47,826 nucleotides of DNA. It comes from Pseudomonadota bacterium. Lineage in GTDB: Bacteria > Pseudomonadota > Gammaproteobacteria > UBA6429 > Thiohalophilaceae. A program made the position numbers and the translations under genes. Within the stretch, counting starts at the first letter, position 1, and each line of letters starts with the position of its first letter. The DNA is taken from positions 1 through 47,826 of the forward strand of contig JAJDNN010000070.1 in assembly GCA_022340685.1 (NCBI GenBank), read 5' to 3'. This document shows positions 8,057 to 17,430 of this stretch, one piece after another. The notes beneath the pieces were generated by a model. The model worked only from the letters and a program-made list of their open reading frames with translations. It was not told the DNA's origin and did no database searches.

Positions 8057-9660
8057 TCCTCGTCACGGTAGTTGACTGGAGTGAGGATCGTATTGACGGG
8101 GGCGTGGCGGGTATCCGGCTGTGGATAATCCAGGGTGTAATGGAGGCCCCGGCTTTCCTTGCGCGCCATGGCAGAACGCACAATCAGGTCCGCTACCAGG
8201 GCCAGGTTCCGTAATTCCAGCAGGTCACTGTTGATGGTGAAGTCTCCGTAGTATTGCTCGATTTCATCCATCAACAGCTGGGCCCGATGGGTGGCGCGTT
8301 GCAGGCGTTTGTTGGTACGGACGATGCCCACATAGTCCCACATGAAACGACGCAGCTCATCCCAGTTATGGCTAACCACGACTTCCTCATCGGAGTCGGT
8401 CACTTTGCTGGCATCCCATTCGGGGATCGCTATGTCGGCAGCGGACCCGACATCAGCTCCTTCAAGGATAGCCTGACTGGCTGACTGGGCAAATACCAGA
8501 CATTCCAGCAGGGAGTTGCTGGCCATGCGGTTGGCGCCATGCAGACCGGTGAAGGCGGTCTCGCCAATGGCATACAGACCGGGAATATCGGTGTGGCCTC
8601 GCTGGTCCGTGATGATACCACCACATGTATAGTGGGCCGCGGGTACCACCGGGATGGGTTCCTTGGTCATGTCGAAACCGAACTCCAGGCAGCGGCGATA
8701 GACATTGGGGAAGTGGCGGGTGATGAACTTGGCCGATTTATGGCTAATGTCGAGATACACACATTCGGCACCCAGCCGTTTCATTTCATGGTCGATGGCT
8801 CGGGCTACAATGTCACGTGGTGCCAGTTCGGCGCGAGGATCGAAGCGCGCCATAAAGGATGAGCCGTCCGGTAACAGCAATCGTCCTCCTTCGCCACGCA
8901 CCGCCTCGGTAATCAGGAAGGATTTTGCCTTGGGGTGATACAGACAGGTAGGGTGAAACTGGTTGAACTCCAGATTGGCCACCCGGCAGCCGGCCCGCCA
9001 GGCCATGGCAATACCGTCCCCGGTAGAGGTGTCCGGATTGCTGGTATAAAGATAGACCTTGCTGGCGCCGCCAGTCGCCAGCACTACATGCCGGGCGCGA
9101 AAAACCTGGACTTCATTGGTGTCCCGGTCCAGCACATAGGCCCCGACACAGTGGTTGGGTGTGAGCCCCAGCTTGCGGCTGGTTACCAGATCGACGGCAA
9201 TATGGTTCTCGTAAATCGCGATGTGCGGATGTTCACGGACCCGCTGGCTCAGGTTGAGCTCGATGGCCTGGCCGGTCGCATCTGTGGCGTGAATGACACG
9301 TCGGTGTGAATGGCCGCCTTCGCGGGTGAGGTGCAACTTTCCTTGCTTCTTTTCGGTGGTGAAATTGACCCCCTGCGCTAGCAGCCAGTGGATATTTTCT
9401 GCCCCGTGCTCCACGGTCAAGCGCACAATCTCGGGATCGCACAACCCCGCCCCTGCATTGATGGTATCGGCGATATGCGACTCGATACTGTCATCCGAAG
9501 CGAGAACCGCAGCGATGCCACCCTGGGCATAGAGCGTTGACCCCTCTTGCAAGGATTCCTTTGAAATCAAGGAGATAGAATTCGTATCGGCCAGCCTCAG
9601 GGCCAGGCTTAGACCTGCGGCACCACTGCCGATAACTAGGATATCGCTCTGGATTTGCAT
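8029..9660 (-). CDS. nadB: L-aspartate oxidase
   Basis: NadB oxidises L-aspartate to iminoaspartate, the first step of de novo NAD synthesis, and is a flavoprotein related to SdhA. The 543-residue protein has the FAD motif [55 protein letters not shown], and [13 protein letters not shown] near residue 380, with the usual C-terminal helical domain. The gene is divergent from rpoE, an arrangement long conserved in Gammaproteobacteria. It ends within the 3' end of ygfX on the other strand. Length is normal for the family and no key motif is missing. Confidence 0.97.
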   Translation of the reverse strand: MQIQSDILVIGSGAAGLSLALRLADTNSISLISKESLQEGSTLYAQGGIAAVLASDDSIESHIADTINAGAGLCDPEIVRLTVEHGAENIHWLLAQGVNFTTEKKQGKLHLTREGGHSHRRVIHATDATGQAIELNLSQRVREHPHIAIYENHIAVDLVTSRKLGLTPNHCVGAYVLDRDTNEVQVFRARHVVLATGGASKVYLYTSNPDTSTGDGIAMAWRAGCRVANLEFNQFHPTCLYHPKAKSFLITEAVRGEGGRLLLPDGSSFMARFDPRAELAPRDIVARAIDHEMKRLGAECVYLDISHKSAKFITRHFPNVYRRCLEFGFDMTKEPIPVVPAAHYTCGGIITDQRGHTDIPGLYAIGETAFTGLHGANRMASNSLLECLVFAQSASQAILEGADVGSAADIAIPEWDASKVTDSDEEVVVSHNWDELRRFMWDYVGIVRTNKRLQRATHRAQLLMDEIEQYYGDFTINSDLLELRNLALVADLIVRSAMARKESRGLHYTLDYPQPDTRHAPVNTILTPVNYRDEDQWVASGRP

Positions 9661-9787
9661 CTTTAGTTATACCTGGTGAGTCCCCCGGGTGTTTTGGTGC
9701 CAGCAATGGTTTTCCAATCCACCAAGTCAAGGTATAGAATGGCGCCAATAACTTCATACACTATAACGAAAAATTTCCAGCTCGTGC

Positions 9788-9814
9788 GAACTCTGTTACC
9801 AGTATCTTGTCTAG
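9788..9814 (+). promoter_or_regulatory. Likely sigma-E autoregulatory promoter of rpoE
   Basis: GAACTC at 9788-9793 and TCTAG at 9810-9814 are separated by 16 bases. This closely resembles the sigma-E consensus (GGAACTT, 15-16 bases, TCTRA). It lies 52 bases before the rpoE ATG, as expected for positive autoregulation. Confidence 0.6.
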
Positions 9815-9866
9815 GTAACTAAGTTCGGGTGGCTTTCTGCAACAGGAACAGGAAGGAAAGGCCCGA

Positions 9867-10442
9867 ATGGGCGAACAGATTACTGACCAGGCGTTGGTTG
9901 AACGCGTACAACGTGGTGACAAAAAGGCATATGACCTGTTGGTACTCAAATACCAGCAACGGCTCATGAAAGTCCTGTCACGCTATGTGCGTGATCATTC
10001 AGAAGTGCAGGATCTCGCCCAGGAAGCCTTTATCAAGGCCTATCGTGCCTTGCCCAACTTCCGGGGCGATAGTGCTTTCTATACTTGGCTGTATCGTATT
10101 GCCATCAACACAGCCAAGAATTTTATGGTGGCGCAGGGAAGGCGGCCCCCGAATGCTGATATTGATGCCATCGATGCGGAAACCTACGATGGCGAATCGG
10201 CACTGAAGGATTATGCATCGCCAGAACGGGAAGCCCTGCGCGACGAAATCAAGGAAACCATATTTAATGCAATTGACGAATTGCCCGATGATCTGAAGAC
10301 GGCAATTACACTGCGAGAGTTGGAAGGGATGAGCTACGAAGAGATCGCCGAGGCAATGGATTGCCCGATCGGTACAGTGCGGTCCCGCATATTTCGGGCT
10401 CGTGAGTCGATTGACCACCAACTGCGGCCATTGCTGGATTAG
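9867..10442 (+). CDS. rpoE: RNA polymerase sigma factor RpoE (AlgU-like)
   Basis: This extracytoplasmic-function sigma factor directs the envelope-stress response. The 191-residue product has region 2 (LVLKYQQRLMKVLSRYV, then DVQDLAQEAFIKAYRA-type residues and FYTWLYRIAINTAKN) and region 4 (LPDDLKTAITLRELEGMS, then IAEAMDCPIGTVRSRIFRA helix-turn-helix). Length and sequence match RpoE/AlgU closely. A GGAAGGAAAGG ribosome-binding site precedes the ATG. The next genes encode its anti-sigma factor and regulators in the usual order, so activity is probably controlled by RseA proteolysis. Confidence 0.97.
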   Translation: MGEQITDQALVERVQRGDKKAYDLLVLKYQQRLMKVLSRYVRDHSEVQDLAQEAFIKAYRALPNFRGDSAFYTWLYRIAINTAKNFMVAQGRRPPNADIDAIDAETYDGESALKDYASPEREALRDEIKETIFNAIDELPDDLKTAITLRELEGMSYEEIAEAMDCPIGTVRSRIFRARESIDHQLRPLLD

Positions 10443-10489
10443 GTGAAAAACGTGAATTTTGAAAATTTGATGATTACAGGTACATGACT

Positions 10490-11089
10490 ATGAGTGACAA
10501 GCTGAATGAGTCGTTATCCGCCATGGCAGATGGCGAACTGGACAATCTCGATCGCCTGGTCGGCCAACTGAATAGTAACCCCGATCTGAAACAGCGCTGG
10601 TCCCGCTACCATATTATTCGGGACGCGATGACCGACCACATTACGCTACCTGGCATCGATATCTCCTCCGCAGTCAGTAAAGCCTTGGAATCGGAACCGG
10701 CAATCCTCGTTCCCATTCATCACAAACGCCACGGCCGTATACAATTTATGGCGAAGCAAGCCGCGGGCCTGGCCATCGCGGCAACCGTGTCGGCCGTTGC
10801 TGTACTGACTGTCCAGCATTATCAGGTTAAGGAATCAGATCCAACCCAACTTGCTACCAGCCAACCCATTCTTGCTCCATCCAAGATAGCGGCTGTATCG
10901 GCGCCTGTCCACCTGGTGACCGACCAGCAACGTATGGATAGTGCTGTCCAGGCCAGGCTGAGCAATTACCTGGTCAACCATAATGAACATTCTGTCAGCT
11001 CGAACATGCAGGGCTTGATGCCATATATGCGGATTGTCAGCGTGCCGCCGGGTGATCGTATTGAAACCCAAAACGCGAATGATAAATAA
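10490..11089 (+). CDS. rseA: Anti-sigma-E factor RseA/MucA-like
   Basis: RseA holds sigma-E inactive at the inner membrane until regulated proteolysis frees it. The 199-residue protein has the N-terminal anti-sigma domain (LNESLSAMADGELDNL, then WSRYHIIRDAM) at residues 4-50, one transmembrane helix near residues 88-107 (AAGLAIAATVSAVAVLTV), and a periplasmic tail. The tail ends with MQGLMPYMRIVSV-like sequence typical of MucA. Two ATGs are possible, 10484 and 10490; the second is better spaced from AGG at 10478-10480. The stop overlaps the start of rseB. Confidence 0.92.
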   Translation: MSDKLNESLSAMADGELDNLDRLVGQLNSNPDLKQRWSRYHIIRDAMTDHITLPGIDISSAVSKALESEPAILVPIHHKRHGRIQFMAKQAAGLAIAATVSAVAVLTVQHYQVKESDPTQLATSQPILAPSKIAAVSAPVHLVTDQQRMDSAVQARLSNYLVNHNEHSVSSNMQGLMPYMRIVSVPPGDRIETQNANDK

Positions 11090-12071
11090 CTCCGTTCACC
11101 GACAATCCCTGGTACTGCTGCTGGGATTGTTCATTCCCTTGAGTATAGCGACTGCCGAACAACTGGTGGATGTTCAGGCATGGTTACAAAAGATGCAGCG
11201 TGCGGCGCACACGCTCAATTACGAAGGAACCTTTGTCTATGGACATGGCTCTCAACTCAGCTCTATGCACATCATTCATCGCGCAACGCCAAAGGGTGAG
11301 CAGGAACGGCTGATTGCCATGGATGGTAGTGGGCGTGAAGTCATTCGCGACGCCAACAAGGTTACCTGCATCATGCCTGATCGTAAGACAGTGGTAGTGG
11401 AGAAGAGCAGGGCATTAAAGCATTTTCCTCCTGCCTTTCCCAACCAGATTGAAAATCTGGCCGACTATTACAGGTTTACCCTGAACGGAACTGGCAAGGT
11501 GGCTGGCCGAGTTACCCAGCGGATCGAGATCACCCCGAAAGACAATTACCGTTTTGGCCATCATCTGTGGGTGGACAGTAAAACCGGCCTGTTATTACAG
11601 ACCCATCTCATCAATGAACAGGGTCAGCCGATAGAGCAATTCGTATTTACTGATATCAAGTATCTCGATACGATTCCGGATGAACTGTTGAAGCCCGGAG
11701 TAGACAAAAAAGGTTTCACCTGGATTGAGGCGAAAGATGACGGAAAAAAGGTGGCCGGCAGTTTTGAAGGAATGGATATATCCTGGCTTCCTGATGGATT
11801 CATGGAGGATATGAAAATAAACAAAAAATTGCCGAATAGCATCATACCAGTCGAACAGGTTGTGTTCAGTGACGGGCTGGCGTCAGTGTCCGTCTTTATT
11901 GAAGAAGAGATTGAACATGATCCGACCAGTCTGCTTGGAGGAACGCGCATGGGGGCGCTAAATGTTCATGGGCGCACGCTGGGTGATTACCACTTGACTG
12001 TAATCGGTGAAGTGCCCTATCGGACTGTAAAAAAAATCAGTGATTCGATTACCAACCAGACCAGGCAATGA
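11079..12071 (+). CDS. rseB: Sigma-E regulator RseB/MucB-like
   Basis: RseB is a periplasmic protein that binds RseA and protects it from cleavage; lipid or lipopolysaccharide signals release it. From the ATG at 11079, which overlaps the rseA stop region, the product is 330 residues with a signal peptide (LVLLLGLFIPLSIATA, cleavage near ATAEQ). The large N-terminal domain contains WLQKMQRAAHTLNYEGTFVY, a family hallmark, plus a smaller C-terminal domain ending near residue 325. Longer starts would lie inside rseA and disrupt the signal peptide. The stop overlaps the rseC start by 4 bases (ATGA). Confidence 0.94.
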   Translation: MINNSVHRQSLVLLLGLFIPLSIATAEQLVDVQAWLQKMQRAAHTLNYEGTFVYGHGSQLSSMHIIHRATPKGEQERLIAMDGSGREVIRDANKVTCIMPDRKTVVVEKSRALKHFPPAFPNQIENLADYYRFTLNGTGKVAGRVTQRIEITPKDNYRFGHHLWVDSKTGLLLQTHLINEQGQPIEQFVFTDIKYLDTIPDELLKPGVDKKGFTWIEAKDDGKKVAGSFEGMDISWLPDGFMEDMKINKKLPNSIIPVEQVVFSDGLASVSVFIEEEIEHDPTSLLGGTRMGALNVHGRTLGDYHLTVIGEVPYRTVKKISDSITNQTRQ

Positions 12072-12556
12072 TCGAGCAAACTGCGGTAGTTGTGGAACTG
12101 GATGGTAATTTTGCCTGGGTTCAGGCTGAACGTGAAAGTAGTTGCGGTAACTGTGCCGTCAAATCAGGCTGTGGTACGTCCGTTTTGTCCAGGGTGATTG
12201 GTAACAAATTCACTCGTATGCGCGTAATAAATAACCTGCATGCACAAGTTGGCGAAACTGTTATTGTCGGGCTGAAAGAAGCTGCGATGTTAAAAGGATC
12301 CGTTGCGATATATTTGATGCCGCTGCTATTTATGATTTTGTTCTCCATTACTGGAAAATTAATCGCGGGGCAGATGCAACTTTCAGCTGAGATGTTGTCA
12401 ATTGTTTTCGGAGTTGTAGGACTGGTTGTGGGTGGATTTTGGCTACGCCGTTTTTCTCGGCGCATTCAAAATGACGACCACTATCAGCCGGTTATCCTCA
12501 AAAAAGGCAGGGAGCCAGTCAAGCATGAATTGCCTGTATCACAAATCAGTTCTTAA
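12068..12556 (+). CDS. rseC: SoxR-reducing/sigma-E regulator family protein RseC
   Basis: The 162-residue membrane protein has a small N-terminal domain with the cysteine motif CGNCAVKSGCG (Cys26, Cys29, Cys35), then two transmembrane helices (about residues 80-100 and 107-128) and a basic cytosolic tail. This is the RseC/MucC architecture. The family is linked to sigma-E control and to electron transfer to SoxR through related RsxC/RnfC complexes, but its exact action is unsettled. It overlaps rseB by 4 bases and precedes the Do-family protease gene by 41 bases. A fourth Cys, common in homologues, is not obvious. Confidence 0.9.
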   Translation: MIEQTAVVVELDGNFAWVQAERESSCGNCAVKSGCGTSVLSRVIGNKFTRMRVINNLHAQVGETVIVGLKEAAMLKGSVAIYLMPLLFMILFSITGKLIAGQMQLSAEMLSIVFGVVGLVVGGFWLRRFSRRIQNDDHYQPVILKKGREPVKHELPVSQISS

Positions 12557-12597
12557 ATTGCATATTTTTTAAATATTAAATGTTGTAGAGGAAGAGA

Positions 12598-14058
12598 ATG
12601 AAAAATATTGTCATGTCCCGTTGGGCTTACTCCAAATATGTTTTGTTGTTTTCCCTGCTTGCCCTGGCCTATGCAGGGAACGCTGTGGCGTTGAGTTTCG
12701 GTGGGGAAAGCCGTTTACCTGATTTCACCAAACTGGTTGAGCAAAACAGCGCTGCCGTTGTGAATATCAGTACCACACAAAAAATCAAACGCAAGCACAT
12801 GTTACCACCTGGTATGGAAATGCCGGACATTCCGGAAGACTCTCCGTTTGGCGATTTACTACGGCGTTTCTTTGGTGAAGATGGTGGGGAACTCGAGGAA
12901 TATGATGGTCAGTCACTGGGTTCCGGTTTTATCATTGACACAAACGGCTACGTGGTGACCAACTACCATGTGGTCAAGGACGCTGATGAGATAATTGTAA
13001 ACCTGAGCGATCGACGTGAACTGAAGGCTAAACTGGTCGGTAGCGACCCCCGCTCTGATATTGCCTTGCTCAAGATTGATGCCAACACCCTACCGGAAGT
13101 CAAAATCGGCAGTTCCGAAAAACTCAAGGTTGGAGAATGGGTAATGGCCATCGGTTCACCATTTGGTTTCGATCATTCGGTGTCTGTCGGCATCGTGAGT
13201 GCGATCGGGCGCAACCTGCCTTCGGAAAACTACGTCCCCTTTATCCAGACAGATGTTGCCATCAATCCGGGCAACTCGGGTGGACCATTGTTCAATCTGG
13301 ACGGTCAGGTGGTCGGTATAAATTCCCAGATTTACAGCCAGACAGGCGGTTACATGGGATTATCCTTTGCTATTCCCATTGATGTCGCCATGAATGTTAT
13401 CCATCAGCTCAAGACCACGGGCAAGGTTACCCGTGGCTGGCTGGGACTGCTGATTCAGGATGTGAATCGGGAACTGGCCGAATCATTTGGCATGAAACAA
13501 CCGCGCGGGGCCGTGGCGTTACGCGTTATGCCGGATAGCCCTGCGGCCAAGGCCGGCTTCAAGGTTGGCGATGTGGTGGTGGAATTCAATGGCAAAAAGA
13601 TCCAGCGCTCTTCGGACCTGCCCCTTGCCGTTGGCCGCACCCCGGTAGGTGAGACGGTCAAAGTGAAAGTGATCCGGGAGGGCAAGACCCGCACCCTTAC
13701 GGTTAAAATTGCCGAACTCCCTTCCGAGGAACAACTGGCCCAGCAGGACGAGACGGCCAAGCCGAGTGAGTCCAAATCGAATCGCCTCGGCCTCGTTGTC
13801 GATGCACTTAACGACCAACAGCGCAAGCGCCTGGATGTGGGTGACCGCGGTGTGTTGGTCAGGAATGTCGAAAAGGGTTCGGCGTGGGAGGCCGGTATCC
13901 GTAACGGGGATGTGATCCTGATGCTCAATGGTGTGGACGTCACAAGCCCCACGCAATTCGCCAAACTGGTCAAAGATCTGCCGGCCGGAAAGCTGGTGCC
14001 AACGCTGGTGCAGCGCGGTAACGCACCGGTCTTTCTGCCGTTGAAAGTGCCGAAGTAG
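12598..14058 (+). CDS. mucD: Do-family periplasmic serine endoprotease (MucD/DegP-like)
   Basis: This protease-chaperone removes or refolds damaged periplasmic proteins. The 486-residue precursor begins with a hydrophobic signal peptide ending near residue 32 (YAGNAVALSF). The trypsin-like domain shows the full catalytic triad: His124 in VTNYHVV, Asp154 in SDIALLKID and Ser227 in NPGNSGGPLF. Two PDZ domains follow at about residues 290-370 and 395-480. Its place at the end of rpoE-rseABC matches mucD of Pseudomonas, where it dampens the sigma-E response. The gene symbol reflects that context; degQ or degP would be reasonable labels too. Confidence 0.95.
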   Translation: MKNIVMSRWAYSKYVLLFSLLALAYAGNAVALSFGGESRLPDFTKLVEQNSAAVVNISTTQKIKRKHMLPPGMEMPDIPEDSPFGDLLRRFFGEDGGELEEYDGQSLGSGFIIDTNGYVVTNYHVVKDADEIIVNLSDRRELKAKLVGSDPRSDIALLKIDANTLPEVKIGSSEKLKVGEWVMAIGSPFGFDHSVSVGIVSAIGRNLPSENYVPFIQTDVAINPGNSGGPLFNLDGQVVGINSQIYSQTGGYMGLSFAIPIDVAMNVIHQLKTTGKVTRGWLGLLIQDVNRELAESFGMKQPRGAVALRVMPDSPAAKAGFKVGDVVVEFNGKKIQRSSDLPLAVGRTPVGETVKVKVIREGKTRTLTVKIAELPSEEQLAQQDETAKPSESKSNRLGLVVDALNDQQRKRLDVGDRGVLVRNVEKGSAWEAGIRNGDVILMLNGVDVTSPTQFAKLVKDLPAGKLVPTLVQRGNAPVFLPLKVPK

Positions 14059-14060
14059 TC

Positions 14061-14300
14061 GTGGTGCGGCTGACGGTCTACGTCCGCAGCGGTTGTCACC
14101 TGTGTGATGATATGCTGCTGGCACTGGCCGAATGGCGTCAGAAACGGGATGTTGAACTGGAGGTGATAGATATTTTCGACCAGCCGGCACTGGAATCGGC
14201 CTACGGCACAAAAATTCCGGTTCTGGCAATGGATGGACAGGAGATCTGCCACTATTATCTGGACCCGGTCGCGCTGGGGCAGTATATCGACAGCGCCTGA
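14061..14300 (+). CDS. Small glutaredoxin/thioredoxin-like protein
   Basis: The 79-residue protein is a glutaredoxin-like thioredoxin-fold protein of the DUF836/YuzD type. It starts with a beta strand (LTVYVRSGCHLCDDM) holding a CHLC redox motif at residues 13-16, and later has IPVLAMDGQEI, the cis-proline loop of the fold. It begins with GTG two bases after the mucD stop, so it is probably translated from the same transcript. A terminator follows. The link to envelope proteolysis is positional; the electron donor and client are unknown. Confidence 0.85.
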   Translation: MVRLTVYVRSGCHLCDDMLLALAEWRQKRDVELEVIDIFDQPALESAYGTKIPVLAMDGQEICHYYLDPVALGQYIDSA

Positions 14301-14336
14301 TTTTCGTTACAATACGCTCCGGCAGCGAGCTGGAAG

Positions 14337-14361
14337 AAAAAGGCGCTTTGGGCGCCTTTTT
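14337..14361 (+). terminator. Intrinsic terminator after the sigma-E operon
   Basis: AAAAAGGCGC (14337-14346) pairs perfectly with GCGCCTTTTT (14352-14361) around the loop TTTGG, giving a GC-rich stem followed by T residues. It separates the sigma-E operon from lepA, 27 bases before the lepA GTG. Because the stem is symmetrical it may act on both strands. Confidence 0.88.
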
Positions 14362-14387
14362 CATTATGACCATTCAACAGGTGTGTA

Positions 14388-16193
14388 GTGACTGATTTAA
14401 GCCATATCCGAAATTTCTCGATTATTGCCCATATTGACCATGGCAAATCAACATTGGCTGACCGTCTGATCCAGATCTGCGGCGGCCTGACGCAACGCGA
14501 GATGGCTGAGCAGGTGCTGGATTCAATGGATCTGGAGCGGGAGCGGGGCATCACTATCAAGGCCCAGAGCGTCATGCTCAACTATACGGCGCGCAATGGC
14601 ATAACCTATCAGCTCAACTTTATCGATACGCCCGGCCATGTGGATTTTTCCTATGAAGTATCCCGCTCGCTGGCGGCCTGTGAAGGCGCCTTGTTGGTGG
14701 TGGACGCCTCGCAGGGGGTAGAGGCCCAGAGCGTGGCAAACTGCTATACCGCCATTGAACAGGGCCTGGAAGTGATCCCGGTACTGAACAAGATCGACCT
14801 GCCTGCTGCCGATCCAGAGCGGGTTATCAATGAAATCGAGGAAATCATCGGACTGGAGGCGCACAACGCCATCCGGGTCAGCGCCAAAACCGGGCAAGGG
14901 GTGGAGGATCTGCTGGAACAAATCGTGGAATTGATCCCGCCGCCCGAGGGTGATACCGAAGCTCCGCTAAAGGCCCTGATCATTGATTCCTGGTTCGATA
15001 ATTACCTGGGTGTAATTTCACTGGTGCGCGTCATGGAGGGTACCCTCAAGCCGAAACAGAAGATCCGTATTATGGCGGCACAACGTGACCACCTGGTTGA
15101 TCATGTCGGAGTCTTTACTCCGAAACGAACCAATACAGCTGCCTTGCGCGCCGGGGAAGTTGGTTACGTGATTGCCGGGATCAAGGAAGTTGACGGAGCA
15201 CCGGTCGGGGACACGATCACCGGGATTAATAATCCTGCCAGTAATCCTCTACCGGGATTCAAGCCGATCCAGCCGCAAGTGTTCGCCGGCCTGTTTCCGG
15301 TTACGGGGGATGGCTACGAGTTGCTGCGCGATGCGTTGGCCAAGCTGCGTTTGAATGATGCCGCCTTGTTCTATGAGCCGGAAACGTCGACGGCACTGGG
15401 TTTTGGTTTCCGTTGCGGCTTTCTCGGCATGCTGCATATGGAAATCATCCAGCAGCGCCTGGAACGGGAATATGATCTGGATCTCATTACTACTGCGCCG
15501 ACCGTTATTTTCGAGGTGCTGAACACCTCCGGCGAGGTAGTCCAGATTGACAACCCGGCTGCCTTGCCCGCGCCCAACTATATCCAGGAAATCCGGGAAC
15601 CGATTATCACAGCCCATATTCTGTCGCCGCAGGAATATGTCGGTAATGTCATCAGCCTGTGTATCGAAAAACGTGGCACACAGAAATCTCTGCAATATCT
15701 TGGCAACCAGGTGGCACTGGTCTATGAAATGCCAATGAATGAAGTCGTGCTGGACTTTTTCGATCGCCTGAAGTCGGTGAGTCGTGGTTATGCTTCACTC
15801 GATTACGAATTTACCCGCTTTGAAAAAGCAGATCTGGTTAAAATGGATATCCTGATTAATGGGGAAAAAGTCGATGCCCTGTCGATAATTGTGCATCGTG
15901 AAGTGGCACAATCACGTGGCCGTGAATTGACCGAGAGGATGAAGGAAATCATTCCACGCCAGATGTTCGAGGTCGCCATCCAGGCTGCTGTCGGTTCGAA
16001 GATTCTGGCGCGGACAACCGTGAAAGCGCTTAGAAAAAACGTTACCGCAAAATGCTACGGTGGTGATGTGTCGCGGAAGCGAAAATTGCTGGAAAAACAA
16101 AAAGCAGGTAAACGGCGCATGAAGCAGGTCGGCAAGGTCGAGATCCCGCAGGAAGCGTTTTTGGCAGTATTAAACACAGGAAAGGATAGATAA
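14388..16193 (+). CDS. lepA: Elongation factor 4 (LepA)
   Basis: LepA is a ribosome-associated GTPase related to EF-G that affects elongation and initiation under stress. The 601-residue product starts at a GTG and shows the G1 motif [14 protein letters not shown], the G3 DTPGHVDF and G4 NKIDLP, then the EF-G-like domains. The LepA-specific C-terminal domain has [18 protein letters not shown]. Length is normal. The stop overlaps the start of lepB by one base, reproducing the classical lepA-lepB pair. Confidence 0.98.
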   Translation: MTDLSHIRNFSIIAHIDHGKSTLADRLIQICGGLTQREMAEQVLDSMDLERERGITIKAQSVMLNYTARNGITYQLNFIDTPGHVDFSYEVSRSLAACEGALLVVDASQGVEAQSVANCYTAIEQGLEVIPVLNKIDLPAADPERVINEIEEIIGLEAHNAIRVSAKTGQGVEDLLEQIVELIPPPEGDTEAPLKALIIDSWFDNYLGVISLVRVMEGTLKPKQKIRIMAAQRDHLVDHVGVFTPKRTNTAALRAGEVGYVIAGIKEVDGAPVGDTITGINNPASNPLPGFKPIQPQVFAGLFPVTGDGYELLRDALAKLRLNDAALFYEPETSTALGFGFRCGFLGMLHMEIIQQRLEREYDLDLITTAPTVIFEVLNTSGEVVQIDNPAALPAPNYIQEIREPIITAHILSPQEYVGNVISLCIEKRGTQKSLQYLGNQVALVYEMPMNEVVLDFFDRLKSVSRGYASLDYEFTRFEKADLVKMDILINGEKVDALSIIVHREVAQSRGRELTERMKEIIPRQMFEVAIQAAVGSKILARTTVKALRKNVTAKCYGGDVSRKRKLLEKQKAGKRRMKQVGKVEIPQEAFLAVLNTGKDR

Positions 16194-17029
16194 TGAATTT
16201 TGATTTTTCTCTACTATTGGTCATCGTGACCATCGTAACGGGCATCATCTGGGGCATCGATGCGTTGTTTTTCGCCAAGAAGCGTGATGCGGATGCCAGG
16301 CGCAACGCGATTACGTCGGAAGGTCATACCGATGCCGCAACCACAGCCCCGCTGTCCGAAGAGACAGAGGAAACGGGGCCGCGTGAACCTATCCTGGTTG
16401 AATATGCCCGGTTTCTGTTCCCGGTGGTGCTGGTGGTCCTGATTCTGCGAAGTTTCGTGGCGGAACCATTCCGGATTCCTTCCGGTTCCATGCTGCCGAC
16501 GCTGGAAATCGGGGATTTCATCCTGGTTAACAAGTTTACCTACGGTATTCGCTTGCCGGTGTTGAACACCGAGATCATTGACTTTGGAGAGCCGGAGCGG
16601 GGGGATGTCATCGTGTTTCGTTATCCTGAAAACCCCTCCATCGACTACATTAAACGGGTCGTGGGCGTTCCCGGCGATGAAATCGCCTACTATAATAAGG
16701 TATTGTATATTAATGGGAAACAGGCAAAACAGGAACTGGATATGCCGTATGAGCAGGCCTTCCCCAACCTTAAGCGGTTCAAGGAAGATCTGGATGGCAC
16801 CGAGCACGATATCCTGGCGAATGTGATGTACCCGGCCGGCGACTTTGTCGTAACCGTTCCGGAAAACAGTTACTTCGTGATGGGTGATAATCGCGATAAC
16901 AGCAGGGACAGTCGTTACTGGGGATTCGTGCCGGAACAGAACCTGGTCGGCAAGGCGATGCTGGTATGGATGAACTGGGAGTGGGGCCACTGGCCCGATC
17001 TGGGACGGATCGGTAATACAATTGATTAA
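16193..17029 (+). CDS. lepB: Signal peptidase I
   Basis: LepB removes signal peptides from exported proteins at the periplasmic face of the inner membrane. The 278-residue protein has an N-terminal transmembrane helix (about residues 5-26), a charged cytosolic loop, and a second helix (about 72-88). The catalytic Ser99 lies in IPSGSMLPT and the general-base Lys154 in YIKRVVG. The conserved box E, GDNRDNSRDSRYWG, is complete. A second hydrophobic segment followed by the catalytic motif is standard for Gammaproteobacteria. The gene is coupled to lepA and precedes a DUF4845 gene and rnc. Confidence 0.97.
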   Translation: MNFDFSLLLVIVTIVTGIIWGIDALFFAKKRDADARRNAITSEGHTDAATTAPLSEETEETGPREPILVEYARFLFPVVLVVLILRSFVAEPFRIPSGSMLPTLEIGDFILVNKFTYGIRLPVLNTEIIDFGEPERGDVIVFRYPENPSIDYIKRVVGVPGDEIAYYNKVLYINGKQAKQELDMPYEQAFPNLKRFKEDLDGTEHDILANVMYPAGDFVVTVPENSYFVMGDNRDNSRDSRYWGFVPEQNLVGKAMLVWMNWEWGHWPDLGRIGNTID

Positions 17030-17055
17030 CATAATAACGAGAGGACGGCAGTGAT

Positions 17056-17430
17056 ATGAAATCCATCAAGAATCAACGCGGGATGACACCCATCGGCTGG
17101 ATCCTGGTCTTTGCCCTGATTGCCTTCTTTGTCCTGCTAGCACTCAAGCTGGTGCCGGTCTACATCAGTGGCTTCAAGGTTACCTCTATCCTTGAAAGCC
17201 TGAAGGAAAATCAAGAAATAGCTACCATGTCGCCACGTCAGATCATGACAACCCTCAACAAGCGTTTCGATATTGACATGGTGACCGGTATCGAGCCCGA
17301 TGATATTTATATTGAAAAAGCCGGTGGTGTTATGACGATTACGGTGGATTACGAGATCCGCAAAAACTTCATCGGTAATATCGATTTTTTGATCACCTTC
17401 AATAAATCCGTTGAGGTGCCGGCACGTTGA
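17056..17430 (+). CDS. DUF4845 membrane-anchored protein
   Basis: The 124-residue protein starts with a short basic segment ([14 protein letters not shown]), then one transmembrane helix near residues 14-34. A periplasmic domain follows, rich in beta strands, with [15 protein letters not shown] and [12 protein letters not shown]-like strands. This matches DUF4845, a small family usually located between lepB and rnc. The pilin-like N-terminus (GMTPIGW before the helix) resembles type IV pilin-like signal sequences but lacks a clear Phe/Glu motif. No function is known. Its TGA overlaps the TTG start of rnc. Confidence 0.85.
   Translation: MKSIKNQRGMTPIGWILVFALIAFFVLLALKLVPVYISGFKVTSILESLKENQEIATMSPRQIMTTLNKRFDIDMVTGIEPDDIYIEKAGGVMTITVDYEIRKNFIGNIDFLITFNKSVEVPAR

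Noticed and set aside
13455-14373. Long minus-strand frames opposite mucD
   Set aside because: They mirror the codon bias of the true gene, cover a conserved protease and terminator, and have no recognisable domains.
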